A stretch of DNA of 64,000 nucleotides from Toxorhynchites rutilus septentrionalis (GCF_029784135.1 NC_073746.1:166834825-166898824), one strand, 5' to 3'. Positions 9,891-22,690 are shown, counted from the first letter of the stretch. The notes: generated by a model from the sequence alone, not told the origin. A program made the numbers and translations.

Positions 9891-10659
9891 TGGCATCATT
9901 GAAAAATATCAAACACATTTTTGACAAAAAATTCTATGAAAAAAAATATTGTGAAAATTTAAAAAAAATCATTTTTCTCGAAAACATGTGTTTTTAATAT
10001 TCCGAAAAAAGATAAAAAGGAAAAAAGTTCTTCTGAAAACAACTTTTTCATGTTTTCTTCGAAAAATTACTATTGATGTTCAACTCGTAACATTTTTATG
10101 CATAAATTATTGCAATTTACATGTTCTGAAAACTTTTTTCTATTTAGAAACATGTTAAGAACATGTGAAACGTGAGAATTTACACACAAAAATGTTACGA
10201 GTAAAACATTATTTTTTCAGGAATCTGCCTTATATTCCAGTACCTATAACAGTTGACGTCTTCGACAAAAGTTCATATCCGAATAGAAGGACTTGTAAGG
10301 GCTATTAACATATTTTTTTCTCCAGAATTTTCAAAAAATACGTTTTTGAGAAAAATGAGTTTTAATTTTTCAAGTAATTTTTGTTTCGGCGAAATTTTTT
10401 CAATTTTTTTTTGTATTTTTTCATGAAAATTTAAACAATTTTATGCATTTCACCTTCTGACCAGAATTGTACAGGCATCATAGTTTTTGAATTATCAATT
10501 TTGTGAAAAAAAAGGAAAAAAGGGCTTTGCAAAAAGTAGTCTAATTCTTTTTTGAAGGTTTCAAGTTTCTTATATGACCCATATCTTTATACCTGCGTTT
10601 CACTTCTATCTGAGATGGTGCTGCCAACTCCTGAGACGATTTGGCATGAAATTCGTCCA

Positions 10660-11690
10660 TGGTAGGGACCATTCTCCCTATTTCGAAGAAACTCTCGCTT
10701 GAGTTTTCTAGAGTATGGCTTTATTTGATTTAAATGAATAAAAAAAACTAGATGAAGTAGGATGGAAACGAGAGAACAAAACTAGAGGATTGACATCCCT
10801 GTAAATAAATGCTATTTCCATGAGGGATCCGATTTCAAGATATATTAGATACTTTGAGTTTTAAAAATACAAAATTTATTAAACAATCTTTGAAAAGACT
10901 TCAGATAATAGAGTCATTTTTCCATTGGGGAAAAATTTAACGCTTCTACTCCAAAATTTCTATTTATGACTTATTGAATCAATAAACGTGCTATAGTTAC
11001 TAAATTAATCAACTTGTCCTTCTCTTTCTAATATACCTACTGCCCTCGTGGCTTGTGTAAAGACGAATTTGAAAATGACGAACGCTCCGTGGTCTCGTAG
11101 AAGTTTAATGATAATAACATAATATAAGTGTCTGCCGTAAAAGATACATATAATCACACATACCAAATCATGAATCTGGTCCTTTCTCCTGTGATGTCGC
11201 CCGGAAAAGTTCCATTTGCCCCCCGACTCTATAAAGCAATGAGTTCATTAACGCTTTTCCTGCACCACTTTACCGTTTTTATTTGCAGTGTCAGTGATTT
11301 TCCGGGCGAGTTCAAAGAAGGCGGCGACAGTGTGATTGTGACGCACGTCCTTTCAATAAAAGTGACTTAAATAAACTATCACGACAGCAAATAAGTATCC
11401 CGATAAAAAGAACATTCCTAGTTGTTTTGTAAGTGTTTCAAGTTTTTTTTTCAAGTGCGGTTAAACGAAAGTCTATCACTGTAATATGCAATATAGTTTC
11501 AGGAAAACTATGTATAAGCATCATCTATCACACGAATAACTTGCAAATGTAAATGTAGTATTTGTAATAAATGAATGAGTATTTTTTTCATTCTAATAAT
11601 TTTTTTTTCTCTACAACGAATATTTTCAATGGTACAGATTTTTGGAAAAAAAAAGTACAGATGAGAAAGATTTTGACCCCTCTGGTACAG
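10660..11690. other. unassigned sequence with one exon-like segment
   Basis: Mostly AT-rich DNA without recognisable genes. A segment at 11289-11370 looks exon-like: it follows a good acceptor (CCGTTTTTATTTGCAG), keeps an open frame with a balanced composition (VSDFPGEFKEGGDSVIVTHV) and stops at TAA. I do not recognise the peptide and no partner exon is apparent, so it may be a stray gene fragment. Confidence 0.3.
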
Positions 11691-12200
11691 ATTTTAATGT
11701 GGAAACATTGGTTCAAAGACCTAGATTGTATCAAAGCTCCCTATTGTGCTCTAGTGCGGTCTACTCTTGAATATGCGTGCATAGTATGGTCTCCCTACAA
11801 CCAAAATAGTGTCGCTCGAGTTGAGCTAATCAAGCAGCAATTCTTCCGTTTCACCCTCCATAATTTGCCCTGGAATGATCCTTCGAATGTACCAAGCTGT
11901 GAGGATCATTGTAGATTGACCGGACTCGAATTGCCGAATATCACATCTGTTTAGCTCGGAAAATCGATCATGCTTATCTTCTTCAGTCGGTCATTTTTAA
12001 CATACGCTTTCCTATACTGCGTTCTCATACATTTCTTTGCCTCCCTCACTCTCGCACAAATTACGGTTACAACGAACCCGTATCGAGTATATATCGTGCT
12101 TTTTAACCGTTGCTACTTGTCTTATGAGTTTCGCTTATCTCGTGCAAGTTTTAAAAGGTGTAGTTGTCGGCGCTCTCCAGTTAGGCATAATTTTAAGTAG
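11690..12200 (+). pseudogene. 3' fragment of a non-LTR retrotransposon ORF2
   Basis: The frame at 11690-11954 contains RSTLEYACIVWSPYNQN, then FRFTLHNLPWNDPSNVPSCE and DHCRLTGLELPN, the conserved region after the reverse transcriptase fingers/palm in Jockey-like mosquito LINEs (consensus STLEYAS-VWSP, RRLPWRDP, YEDRC-LLGL). After a stop at 11952 the homology continues in other frames, ending with FNRCYLSYEFRLSRASFKR near 12100-12160. The reverse transcriptase core is absent and several frameshifts are present: a 5'-truncated dead copy. Confidence 0.75.
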
Positions 12201-12360
12201 ATATTAGCCTTGTAGTATTAAGTATCATAAGGGTACTCATGTTTAGGCCTGTTGATAGTAATATTTTTCAAATCATGATCAAGGCAAGAAATAAACCGGA
12301 CGTTGAAGACGATATGAATTTGATAATGTCACGAACGTATGAATTACATGAACGCGAACG

Positions 12361-12390
12361 CGTATTACGAAATTCACTTTATTCACTTAA
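12361..12390. repeat. 30-bp perfect inverted match to 6365-6394
   Basis: The 30 bases here (CGTATTACGAAATTCACTTT and ten more) are the exact reverse complement of 6365-6394, which lies at the C-terminal edge of the Tc1 remnant at 6334-6979. The match stops abruptly on both sides. Confidence 0.8.
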
Positions 12391-12859
12391 CATAAAGTGA
12401 CCAGATGGTTAGAGGTCTAACGCGGGACACAAAAAACAAAACGTTATGTATATACGTTATGTGAACATAAACCATAGTATAGAGAGTCTCATTTATTCGT
12501 GAAACTCTCAACATGTGTCCTTGCAATTGAACCTGATCTGTATTATTTCTTTATTAGTATCTGCACTCAGTTGTGATTTTGCGGTGGTTTAGATTTTGTT
12601 TACGCCTGAAAATCACTCACTCAGTCAGAGCATTTAAGTGTGGCAAGCACGATTCAAATTCTACAATTTTCTTCCAATTACCGAATGGAATGCTCGAAAA
12701 TTCCAATCCATTTTTCATCGATTTTAGCGTTAACGTATGCATTAAAAAAATGGACTAATTTCGGATGGCGATGAAAAAAAACTACAAAAGATAATTCCAT
12801 GGAACAAATTTTCCTTAAATCTAACGTATATTAAGCCTACAACAAAAATGATTCAAGGA

Positions 12860-13690
12860 TGTTGATTCGCAGCAGCAGCAGCACTGTCAAGCAATTTGAT
12901 GATTTTTTTCATACTGCCAGCTCCACCTCACAGCGAAGGAGTTGGACATCCTGAGGCACTTTGTGTCCGCCAGATATAGCCAATCTGGTAAAAACAACAT
13001 CCTCTCCCTGCCGCTCCTTAAGCCGGGAGATTGAAGCAACCGGCCTAATGGTGAAGGAGAATCTGGCCAAAATGGACATAATTATGCGAAAGCGTCAGAC
13101 GAGACGCACAGCAGGCAATCACCCAGAAGGAGTAGCTTAAGGTACTGGTGAAGAACTTCTTTCCGGTGGAAGGTACTTATAATGAAAGACAAGACATACT
13201 TGATGTTTGAATTCAACGAATGGCAGGGGACCGGATACTTCACGTTCCCCAAGTAAGCGATGGCGACGAATATACCACCCACATCAAGTTCTCGAAGAAG
13301 GTCATTCTCTGACAAACGAGAAGGGAATGTCCAAGCCGCTCATCTTTCGAGTCATATGGTGAACTGGGAGATATACAGTAAGAAGTGCTTACCGGAAGTT
13401 GCGAAGGTGATGTGGTCTTCATACCGAACCTGGGATCCGCTTATTATACCAAAAGATCACTGGGGGATGGATTGGCTGGAAATAAACATTGTCGCGAAGA
13501 CCGCCAACCTTCCCAACATCCCTCAGCTGCGACCGATAGAAAACTTTTGGGTGAATTTCCAAAATGGAGAGACAGCCGACCACCAAAGCCACGAAAAGGT
13601 AAAAGAACACGCCAACGTACATCTTTTTCTCGCCCATGGTTGAGGTTCCGGCCAACTTCCGTAAGGCCGCTAAGCGCTTCATTTACGATG
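12860..13690 (+). pseudogene. degenerate mariner/ITm-type transposase
   Basis: A broken transposase can be followed on + across several frames: KDKTYLMFEFNEWQGTGYFT (13181-13240) for the first-Asp region, PLIFRSHMVNWEIYSKKCLP (13338-13396), GDVVFIPNLGSAYYTK (13405-13455) in the position of the second-Asp block, and NIPQLRPIENFWVNF (13515-13560), the PxLRPIExxW signature that carries the last acidic residue. Stops and frame changes separate these pieces. It belongs to the IS630-Tc1-mariner superfamily and resembles the D37E-type ends elsewhere in the window. No intact inverted repeats were identified. Confidence 0.7.
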
Positions 13691-13699
13691 CTTCATCAA

Positions 13700-14060
13700 A
13701 CAACCCTGCCTCTTCCAGTCCCGTATACACTAGTTTTTATTTAACACGTTAGGCCCTGACCGATCTAGGGGACCAAAAATGAACTTTTCGTCTGACTCAC
13801 GTTGTTCCCTACGGATCAATAGGGGACCTTTACAAAAATCATTTTCTAATTTTGTTGCTGTCGTTTCCATTTTACACGCTCTAAACAAAAAATCCACTGT
13901 CGGTGCAATGAAACCAGCTCAACGTATTAATCTTTGGATGCATTGGTAGCTCTCTTGAACAGTCTGCCAAATAAGAGTTTGTCAGTTTAACTTAACAGCA
14001 ATTCCAAATGAAATCGTACTAAAAATGCAGATTTTAAAAACTTGTATTTTTGATTCCAAT
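13700..14060. other. unassigned spacer
   Basis: Nothing coding. A TTAA-CACGTTAGGCCC stretch at 13740 followed by two short AGGGGACC/GGTCCCC-like segments looks like a transposon end but no partner end was found. Confidence 0.3.
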
Positions 14061-16183
14061 GAAAGTGTGTATTCCGTTTGGGTTGGGGGAAGTATGAGTT
14101 TTTCACAGCAATTAGGAATTTTTTGACTCAAGTGTAACTTTTGAAAAGGGCGTATCAATTTTAGTAAGAGAAATCTTTGATAATTTATATCTCAAAAAAT
14201 ATGAGTCGTACCGAAATAGTGTGTTAAAAAGAGTTATGGAGTATTGTTGGCTTAATTTGAAAAAAATATACACTGAGAAGAAAAATTTGTACTCTTTTTT
14301 TATTTAAAAAATAAAATTTTAATTTGCGATATCAAAAAATATGTAATTTTTATATTTTTTTTCAATTTTTTCATGTAAAATAGAAGTCATGTAGAAAATT
14401 TAAAAAATGGAAAATATAAAGATGGTAAAATTATTTTTGACAAAATTTGTGGAACATCGATTTTTTTTGGAATTTTCGAAACATCGAGTTTTTGTATGTT
14501 AGCAGTCATTGTATGTTAGCAGTCATTTTTAACCACAAATTATGAATACTGATGTTATTTAAAACAAAAAAGGTTATTATCAATCTCCTTCTAAATGTAT
14601 CCATTCTCGAAATATTTAAAAACATATTTCTAATTTATTGTCTTTTTAATAGTAAATAGGCCCTTTAAATATATTTGTCGTGTTATACCATCATGTTCAT
14701 GAGATTTGACATCATCTTCATACAAATGAAATTAATCAATCAAATGAAACCCAATTTAGCATTTGAAGGTTTTAGGATGCAATGAATGTTTCTATGGTGG
14801 TTAGACTCTCCATCCCCTTCTCTGAGGGGGGCTGCCATACAAATGATTCTTTCACAAATGTCTGCATTACTCGAAAATTATTCAAGCTAATGAAACCAAA
14901 TTAGGCATATTGAGGTTTTAGGGTGCAATAAATGTTTCAATAATGGTATGACACCCCTCCCTCATCTGGAATGAAGAGGGGGTCCCATAAAAATATTACA
15001 CATATTTCAACCAAACATGATAATTGAAAATTTTCGGAAAACTCTGAACGAAAAAGGGAAAATTCGGAAAATTATATTCCAATATGTTCTACAATTACAT
15101 AGTGACAAGGGCTGTTAGTACATTTGATGTTTGCGCTAGCGAAATTGATCTTTGTTCGAAACTGGAAATGGATTTTAATGTGATGAAACGCACTCCTATA
15201 TCTTCTTCTATCTATACCAAAAAAAGGATCGCCATATGTGTTGATAAGAGCAGAGCTCGAGGAATGAATTTAACGATTTAGGGCTGTCTTTATTCTATCA
15301 TATTTTCTGTATAAAACATTTATTCCATGTAACGGAGAAACATGTTATTTGCAAGTGGTTGAATAATTTTGAACGAGAATTGTGTCTGAAAAAAAATCTG
15401 ATGTTATAATGATGAGTTTTGTTAGAAATACTAGGATTTTTATAGTAAAAGTTAAATTCAACGGAGTCGATTAGAAGATCAATCAATGAACAGTTCTGCG
15501 ATTGGACCCATGAACTTGCTCATAGTAAGAAAACGTGAATGTTTGAAGATATTAATAACAAAACACAATTTTTGGGCGGGACGAAGTTTGCCGGGTCAGC
15601 TAGTTTACTTTATAAAAACGATTATAAATTAGAAATATTTTTTTAAATATGTCGAGAATGGTTGCATTTAGAAGGAGATTGATAATAACCTTTTTTGTTT
15701 TAAATCACATCAGGATTCATAATTTAGAATGCTAAGAATGATTGCTAACATACAAAAATTCGAAGTTACGAAAATTCCTAAAAATTCGATGTTCCACAAA
15801 TTTTATCAAAAATAGTTTTACCATCTTGGGCCTATTTTTTATATTTTCTACATGACTTCTTTTTTCTATGAAAATTTTTTAAAAAAATTAAAAAATATGT
15901 ATTTTGGATATTGCGAATTGAATTTTTATTTTGTAGTAAATAAAAAAAAAGTACTAATTTTTTTTCTCAGTGTACATTTTTTCATATTCAACTATCAATA
16001 CTCTATAACTCTTTCTAAGACACTATTTCGGTACGACTCATAGTTTTTGAGATATAAATTATCAAAGATTTCTCTTACTCAAAACGATACGCTCTTTTCA
16101 AAAGTTACGCTTGAGTCAAAAAATTCCCAATTGCTGTGGAAAACTCATATTTCCTCTAACCCAAACGGAATACACACTTTCAT
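14061..16183. repeat. long inverted repeat, ~600-bp arms, with a Helitron in the spacer
   Basis: The left arm starts GAAAGTGTGTATTCCGTTTG at 14061 and the right arm ends with CAAACGGAATACACACTTTC at 16181. The arms stay recognisable over about 600 bp, including GAGTCGTACCGAAATAGTGT with its mirror, the TTGACTCAAG block, the TTTGATAATTTATATCTCAA block, and AACCTTTTTTGTTTTAAAT with its mirror at 15690. Arms run about 14061-14665 and 15608-16183. The spacer is a complete family A Helitron-like copy. No coding capacity; a foldback-type element or a palindromic duplication. Confidence 0.75.
14690..15603 (+). mobile_element. non-autonomous Helitron-like element, family A
   Basis: Contains two of the ~143-bp units (GGGGGCTGCCATACAAATGA near 14825, TGCATTACTCGAAAATTA) and the family 3' end, GGGCGGGACGAAGTTTGCCG then GGTCAGCTAG ending at 15603. 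No ORF. It fills the loop of the surrounding inverted repeat. Confidence 0.65.
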
Positions 16184-16599
16184 AAGAAAATTGTTTATGA
16201 AGACAACTCTATATTATGATGAATAAATTCAGCAACAATGTTGGAATTGTTTAGCCATATAAAAGTCAGAAACACGTGTTTCAAGTAATCAAATGACACA
16301 ATGTGAAAATTTCCATTCAAATTTTAGAATATAAAAACCAGCTTCGAGTCTTCTAATCTGATAGAGATTACACTAACGAGTTTGGGACCCAAATTTTGAC
16401 CCTAATTTTAAGTTGCCACCAGACGTCGATACCATGCCACTGTCATCGCGAATTCGGCGCAAGCAGTTTAGAACAAATGTTTGCGTTTAGTACAACGATG
16501 CTAATGACGCAACGCACTGTTGTGTTCGACTAAATAAAAAACACATATTTGAAATGAAGTGTCAAAGCACAATTGTCGCAACGCGACGCATAGCGCGGC

Positions 16600-16905
16600 G
16601 TTCTGCTCCCACCTTTAATTGTGCGGCATTGTCAAGAATAGGGCATCTCCCAAACCACATTGTGGCGTGTTTTGCGAAAAGATCTTGAGCTACATCCCCC
16701 AAAGATCAAATTAACTCAAGAACTAAAGCCACTTGACCATATTAAGCGCCGAAGCTTCTCCGATTAAGCTCTGGCGAATCTTGAAGAAAATTATGATTTT
16801 CATCAAAAAATCATCTCAAGCGATGAGGCTTATTTCTGGTTAAATGTCTTTGCCAACAAGAAAAAAATACGTTATTGGTGAGATCAGTTTCTCTTAGCTG
16901 TGGTT
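16600..16905 (+). pseudogene. transposase fragment, Tc1/mariner superfamily
   Basis: In a frame running from about 16620, the peptide segments LSRIGHLPNHIVACFAKRS-like, KIKLTQELKPLDHIKRRSFS and ENYDFHQKIISSDEAYFWLN are visible, ending in NKKKIRYW then a stop. The EL(K)P-DHxxRRxF and IxFSDEAHFWLN pattern is typical of a widespread insect mariner-like transposase, and the Asp of SDEA is the first catalytic residue. The rest of the catalytic domain is missing. An internal stop falls after RRSFSD. Confidence 0.65.
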
Positions 16906-17100
16906 CATTGCGCATATCTCTTCATATAATAGTCATTAAATCCGTCCCACCTGTCTAATTTGGAAAAAACTCATCTGGGAAAATCCCCTGGTATGAAGAC
17001 ATATAAGAGTCGTATCTTTTTACTATTCTAGAATATGTTCCGACGCCAAATTCTCTCGCTTTGCCATCTGAATACCACCTACCAACGTCAGGGAAGTATA

Positions 17101-17878
<778 letters not shown>

Positions 17879-17879
17879 T

Positions 17880-19830
17880 AATCTATAAGATTCGTCATCG
17901 TCATCTCAGAAACTCCCTGAGAAACTCCCAACGGTTTCAAACCAACTGGGGTTTTCTGGGCTTCTCTATTGTTTAGAATATAAGGTTTTCTCTAAACAGT
18001 GTAATTTCCTCGAGCAGAAGACAAAACATATAAGTGCATATTTTACACAGTTTCGGTCAACAACGTTATCGTTGAACTGACGGATCCTTGAGACTAGTCA
18101 TGTGTAATTACAATTGCCACGTGTAACTCAACAAGCGGTTTTTACATTTACTCACTGATAATACGAACGTTAATTCCACATCTCGCAGTATTGATCTGAT
18201 TGACAAGTGATGTTCATTTTCCTGCTATTCCGAGAACTAGTGCAGTAAACAGAAATAACAGATATTTTGTGCAGAATGAAGGGAAAATCAAGGTAAAACC
18301 GACATCCTCCGATTTTTCCAGCTAGAAGCATTTTTAGTATATTTCCCGATGTTCCCTGTACACACTTGTCTTTTCTTACGTTTCGAGTCACTCTACAAAC
18401 AACTCATTTTCACAAAGGAATTTAGGTTTTTTGTAACAACAGCCCCGAATCAAAAAGTTCATGCTCAAACCCGTTAATCTTAACGCACAATAGACTCCAA
18501 CGTATTAGATCAATTCTACACCAAATCATTCGCCGCCGTTCCGACACCCAACCTCTCCGATTTCGAAATTGTAACCCGAAATCTAGCTGTCCGAATAATA
18601 ATATAATTTTAGTGACTGTCCAAAAACTTCATCGAACACCGTATTGTGAACAGACAGCTAGATTTCGTGTTACAAATTTCTGAAACAAAAGTCGATGATT
18701 TTCGATACGAGCTTCTAAAATGTCAGTGTTAATTGAAATTAATCATTAATGATAAAATTTAAAATGTGAGGTAGCTGCCTCCTTGATGTACAAAATTAAA
18801 AAAAAAATAATCGAAGAAGGGTTGGTCAAAATCGGCTGTTATTCGGCTGATTTGGCGTGGAAATGCTCTTCGTGAAAAGAATCCGAACAGGATTAACCCC
18901 CATTTAGTTATCGCTAGTTTGTTTAGAGCAGCTCGAAATAACGTAAAATTATGAAACCGTATTGTAGACGCATTGAATTAACGCATAGGCGTATAATAAT
19001 CCATTTTTCGCGGTGGCAAAAAGGAAATTTTATGAATGTTTTTTTTTTATGTGGACCATGATTACAGCAAGATGTAACTACATAACAGCCCACTGCTTCA
19101 AACTGCCCTCCAAACACTCCTGTCCTGTCTTTGATTGACAGTCGAATTTTAAAAATTGAAGCGAGATCTCTCCCATTCAGTGTGTTTTTTTGTGCAATTT
19201 CGCTGGCTCAGGTCAATCACGGAGAGCAACTGCAAAGTATTCAGTCTACCCAAGCTCAAGCTAAAGCTAAAGTTTGATGTCAATTTTCTCTGTGTGATTG
19301 GTTACCATGAAGGATAATGTGTCTCCATTCTCGTTTCACATAGCATCCAAGGTGAATGGTTTGGTCGTAAAACTATACATAGCATATGTAACAAAGTAAA
19401 TCGACGGGGGATGAGGAGAAAAAATAAAAAAATACCCTTCTGCAATCAGTGCACGTGTACCCTAATCAAATTGAAGCGAACTTTTTTACAGTTACAAAGT
19501 TATTACCCGTTTAAAAGTTCAAGTGACGTACCTACTGAGGTGATTTTTCATTATAAATTGAGCCCTGATAAGTAACTCATACTAAATACATACAGAATAC
19601 CAAGGCAATGTGTTCTTGAACCGTTTCAGAAAATGTTTTTACTCACACTGGGATTTTCGAGTAAATATTATTGTTAGTACAAGGCTTTATCTTTATTTTC
19701 TTTAGTTTACCATAGTTTAAAGCCAAAACAGACAAATCTATCCTCATCTTCAAACAAAAAGAGCAGAACGAGTTGTTTTGTAAATAATAAACAATAGCAT
19801 TTTGTTGCCTTAACCCCAACCAGTAAACAA
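17880..19830. other. intron-like sequence, no gene recognised
   Basis: I find no recognisable coding segment or transposon end in this stretch. ORFs on the minus strand at 18170-18391 and 18923-19117 lack motifs. Confidence 0.35.
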
Positions 19831-19831
19831 G

Positions 19832-20383
19832 TTGAAAAGCGGAACTGACTGGTTGTTACAGATTTATAGGATAGGTGTGCAACTTAATTCGTTTAGTTTT
19901 TGCATAAAAAATACATTCAAACTATTGGCCATTGCTTGCCACTACTTTTACGTTCCATATCACATTTTTCTCATCTTTCTGGAAATTGTCGGATTCCGTC
20001 ATGAAAAAAAAAACATTCATATTCTGAAGCCTAATTATGAAGCCAGCCCCTTTTTAGATATTCCACTCAAAGCGTTCTGCATCGATCGGAACAAATGGCA
20101 GTCGGAAGGGACAAAGACGAGCTATAAGGCGGATGAAACTGGATTTCCCATCCGTTATTTCCATATAGTTTTTAACACGAACAGTAACATGAGGCCGAGT
20201 GTTGTCAATATTTTCGTTGCGTTGTTAGCAGACAATTATCGACTCGTGTCTGGTCGCATGATTTGGTGGATGTTTTCCGGCAATAGTTTACTTTCAACGG
20301 ATCAATTGATCGGTGTTAAGTCAGAGCGGACCATGTGGCAATGCTGTGGTATTCCTGCTGCTCGCGTGATTTTTCAAATCTGA
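19832..20383 (+). other. 183-codon ORF, unrecognised
   Basis: One of the longer open frames outside known elements. The N-terminal half is hydrophobic (YFYVPYHIFLIFLEIVGF), the C-terminal half is mixed (SYKADETGFPIRYFHIVFNT, then MFSGNSLLSTDQLIGVKSER). I do not recognise a family, no splice signals or paralogue support it, and mariner debris follows directly at 20490. It may be a chance frame or an old transposon fragment. Confidence 0.2.
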
Positions 20384-20489
20384 AAAATGTGGTATGTAGT
20401 TTACAAAATGCTTAACCTAATGCAATAAATAACTCAAAATTTTAAATTTTGCGACTTGGTCCCCTCTAACTTAACACCAACCAATTGTT

Positions 20490-20685
20490 GTCTGTAGAAG
20501 TCTTCAATGATCGTTTATAATTCCAGCAGTTCCTAGTGGATCACACCCTTTCGATCCAACCAAATACAGAGCATTACTTCAGCACCGGCTTCGGCGTTGA
20601 TGTTTCTTTTGAATCTCGGATTTTCGTACTGAATTCATTTTTCGTCCCCGATAACGATTCGATGCAAAAAAAATACTAGAAGTGA
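20490..20685 (-). pseudogene. mariner transposase fragment
   Basis: Reading leftward from 20680 gives HRIVIGDEK, then IQYENPRFKRNINAEAGAEV, then MLCIWLDRKGVIH, the region around the first catalytic Asp of mariner-type transposases (consensus HxIVTGDEKWIxYxNPKRK and KVMLCIWWDxKGVIYYELL). One frameshift near the GDEK segment and a stop after VIH. Only about 65 residues remain. Confidence 0.7.
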
Positions 20686-20689
20686 CTAC

Positions 20690-21925
20690 CATTGGCTTAG
20701 CAATCAATACGTAACAAGCATATAGCTCTTAGACATTTCATCTTTCGAATAAAATGATTCAATAGAGTAACACTTGTTTTAGCTGGAAAAGAATTATTAA
20801 CCGTCCTTAGTGAAGTGAACGGTCAAAGGAGAAATCGATTCCTCCTCGGATTGCAAACGCAAATAATGCTCCATTCGATAACAGAACTGCTGTTTTACCA
20901 AAAAAAAATGCGGCTCCGTTCAGTCCGACGACAGAAAAGAAATGGGATTGAGAGAGACCATTCTCATGTCACTTTTTTTAAAGTTTCAATGTCAAGTTTA
21001 TTTGTTCAAAAAATATTTGCATATTTAGTTCACTTATAAATAAAATTCTAAACTAGCGATGTCCATTATTCCGCTAGCCTCATCAATGAAATTAGCATAT
21101 TTAACGAAGTTTCCCAATAATTCATTTCTTTTTCTGTGATTACTATGTCACTTCGCAATCACAACTAAATAAATTTCTTCCTCTTCCTCTTCTTCTTCTT
21201 CTTCTTGTTCTTAAATTAAAGAGGCTTTCAACGATTGCAGCTCATTCGTCTCTAGTCCCGAGAAGGATCCTCGGGGATAAATCAGTATTATTTATTTCTC
21301 CACCTGCCTCATACGTCATTGTCATTCGACGCTCCTCAGATTTGTGATTTCATTAGCCTGTTTCCAAAGCAATTTTGGAGCTATTGAGACAAGTTTTCGG
21401 GTCAAAAATTAGTAAGTATATAACTCTTAGACATTTTATCTTTTGAATAAAATGATTGTGGCATTCGTCAATCAATGATATTAAAACTCCTGCTTTCGTC
21501 AAACAATACGTTTTCTTTGATATGGTGGAATATTCTCTACAAATCCATAGACAATGTCATCATTTGTAAACAATCTGTATCGAATTGTCATCCACACTTC
21601 GTTTTTCGCTAAAGGCTCCATTCGGTCCGGCTGCAGAAAAGAAATTAAATTGGGAGAGAAGAGCATAGCGTTTTAGCGAGGGAGCGAAACCTTCAATCCC
21701 GCCAATCCCAACTAAATTTCGATTTCCGAACGGGCACCAGCTTATATACAGATTTTTATGATGTCAATAGCCTGTTTGAAAAGCTATTTTCATGCTATTG
21801 AAAAAAAATTTCGTGTCAATAATTAGTAAACATAAAACGCGTACACATTTCATCTTCCGAATGAAGTGACTATCATACTTCCAGCCCAGTATATGAATGA
21901 AAGACGTAGTCCTACGTCAAAAGTC
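20690..21925 (-). repeat. palindrome-family repeat cluster (minus orientation)
   Basis: Three partially overlapping paralogous blocks are present. The segment matching TTAGACATTTCATCTTTCGA recurs near 20730, 21425 and 21850, and GCTCCRTTCRGTCCGRCKRCAGAAAAG recurs near 20905 and 21625. The cluster ends with the palindrome GACGTAGTCCTACGTC at 21903-21918. In minus orientation the order is palindrome, TTCGGAAGATGAAATGTGTA, CAATAGC/GCTATTG inverted repeat, TATATAAG (21748-21741), CGTTCGGAAATC, initiator-like TTTAGTT (about 21713), the same order as at 2717-3002 on the plus strand. No coding capacity recognised. Confidence 0.65.
21180..21212. repeat. imperfect (CTT)n microsatellite
   Basis: A run of CTTCCTCTTCCTCTTCTTCTTCTTCTTCTT type, about 30 bp, inside the repeat cluster. 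Confidence 0.8.
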
Positions 21926-22379
21926 TTCTTTCTTGGAATGATCCCCAAAACATCCGCGGGTATGGAAATTGAGAACTAAGATTTTATATGTACGATTTCT
22001 TCCGAGTAATTACTGAATTACTGAGTTTCGGTAATTTCATTATCAACGCTATGATTATTATGACTCTGTGGCTACCCCATTAGTAATGAGGTTAAGGCAG
22101 TTAGTTGGCCTCAATCTATAAAGGGCGAACACGAAATTATTGCGACACCGAAAATGTCATGCCAATTTTCTTATAATGTTTAGAATCAAACCAAAATTTT
22201 AGGGTAGTTTTATACATATATTTACTCAAAAAATCAAGAGAAAAGTTTATCGATTGAGCCTTGAATGTAAAATTGAACGCATTTTCGCTTGATGCCCTCC
22301 ATCAAACAAAGTCTTTACAGTGTCATCCGGTACCAGTTTCTCAGTTTTTTTTCCATTTTCTTAACATGTCCTTCTCGTC

Positions 22380-22690
22380 TTTGACTGTCTTCTTGCTCTT
22401 CCGAAGTTCCCGCTTCATTATTGCCCAGTACTGCTCCACCGGGCGCAGCTCCGGACAGTTTGGCGGGTTCATGTCCTATGAAACAAAATGGACAGAATTG
22501 GCCTCATACCACTCCAGGACACTTTTAGAATAGTGGCATGATGCCAAATCTGGCCAAAATAGCGGAGCTTCGTCGTGCTGCTGCAAGAACGGCAAAAGGC
22601 GCTTCTCGAGGCACTCAGCTTTGTAGATCTCGCCATTTACTGTGCCCTTTGTCACGAAAGGCTCACTCCTCAGTTCGCAAGAGCCTGCTT
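22380..22690 (-). pseudogene. second ITmD37E catalytic segment fused downstream
   Basis: Directly after the long ORF in the minus direction lies another transposase piece: EPFVTKGTVNGEIYKAECLE, APLFWPDLASCHYSKSVLEW, then in a shifted frame MNPPNCPELRPVEQYWAIMK and RELRKSKKTVKDEKDMLRKW. It repeats the second-Asp and Glu region already present in the upstream ORF but at roughly 70% similarity by eye, so it comes from a different copy of the family and not from a recent tandem duplication. Frames are broken. Confidence 0.75.

Larger units (their letters stand above)
7249..10657. repeat. long inverted-repeat (foldback-like) element hosting nested insertions
   Basis: The left end ACGAATTTCATGCCAA at about 7249 is mirrored by TTGGCATGAAATTCGT ending near 10656. 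The match extends inward through GTTGGCAGCAYCATCTCAGATAG...GTGAAACG (7275-7303 versus 10597-10625) and, more divergently, through several hundred bases of A/T-rich sequence (to about 7650 and from about 10310). No transposase is seen. The spacer contains Helitron copies (7789-9890) and a pogo-like MITE. I call it foldback-like from structure alone; target duplications at the outer ends were not established. Confidence 0.6.

Noticed and set aside
13740..13830. piggyBac-like end at a TTAA
   Set aside because: A TTAA followed by GC-richer inverted-looking motifs was noted, but no matching opposite end or transposase was found.
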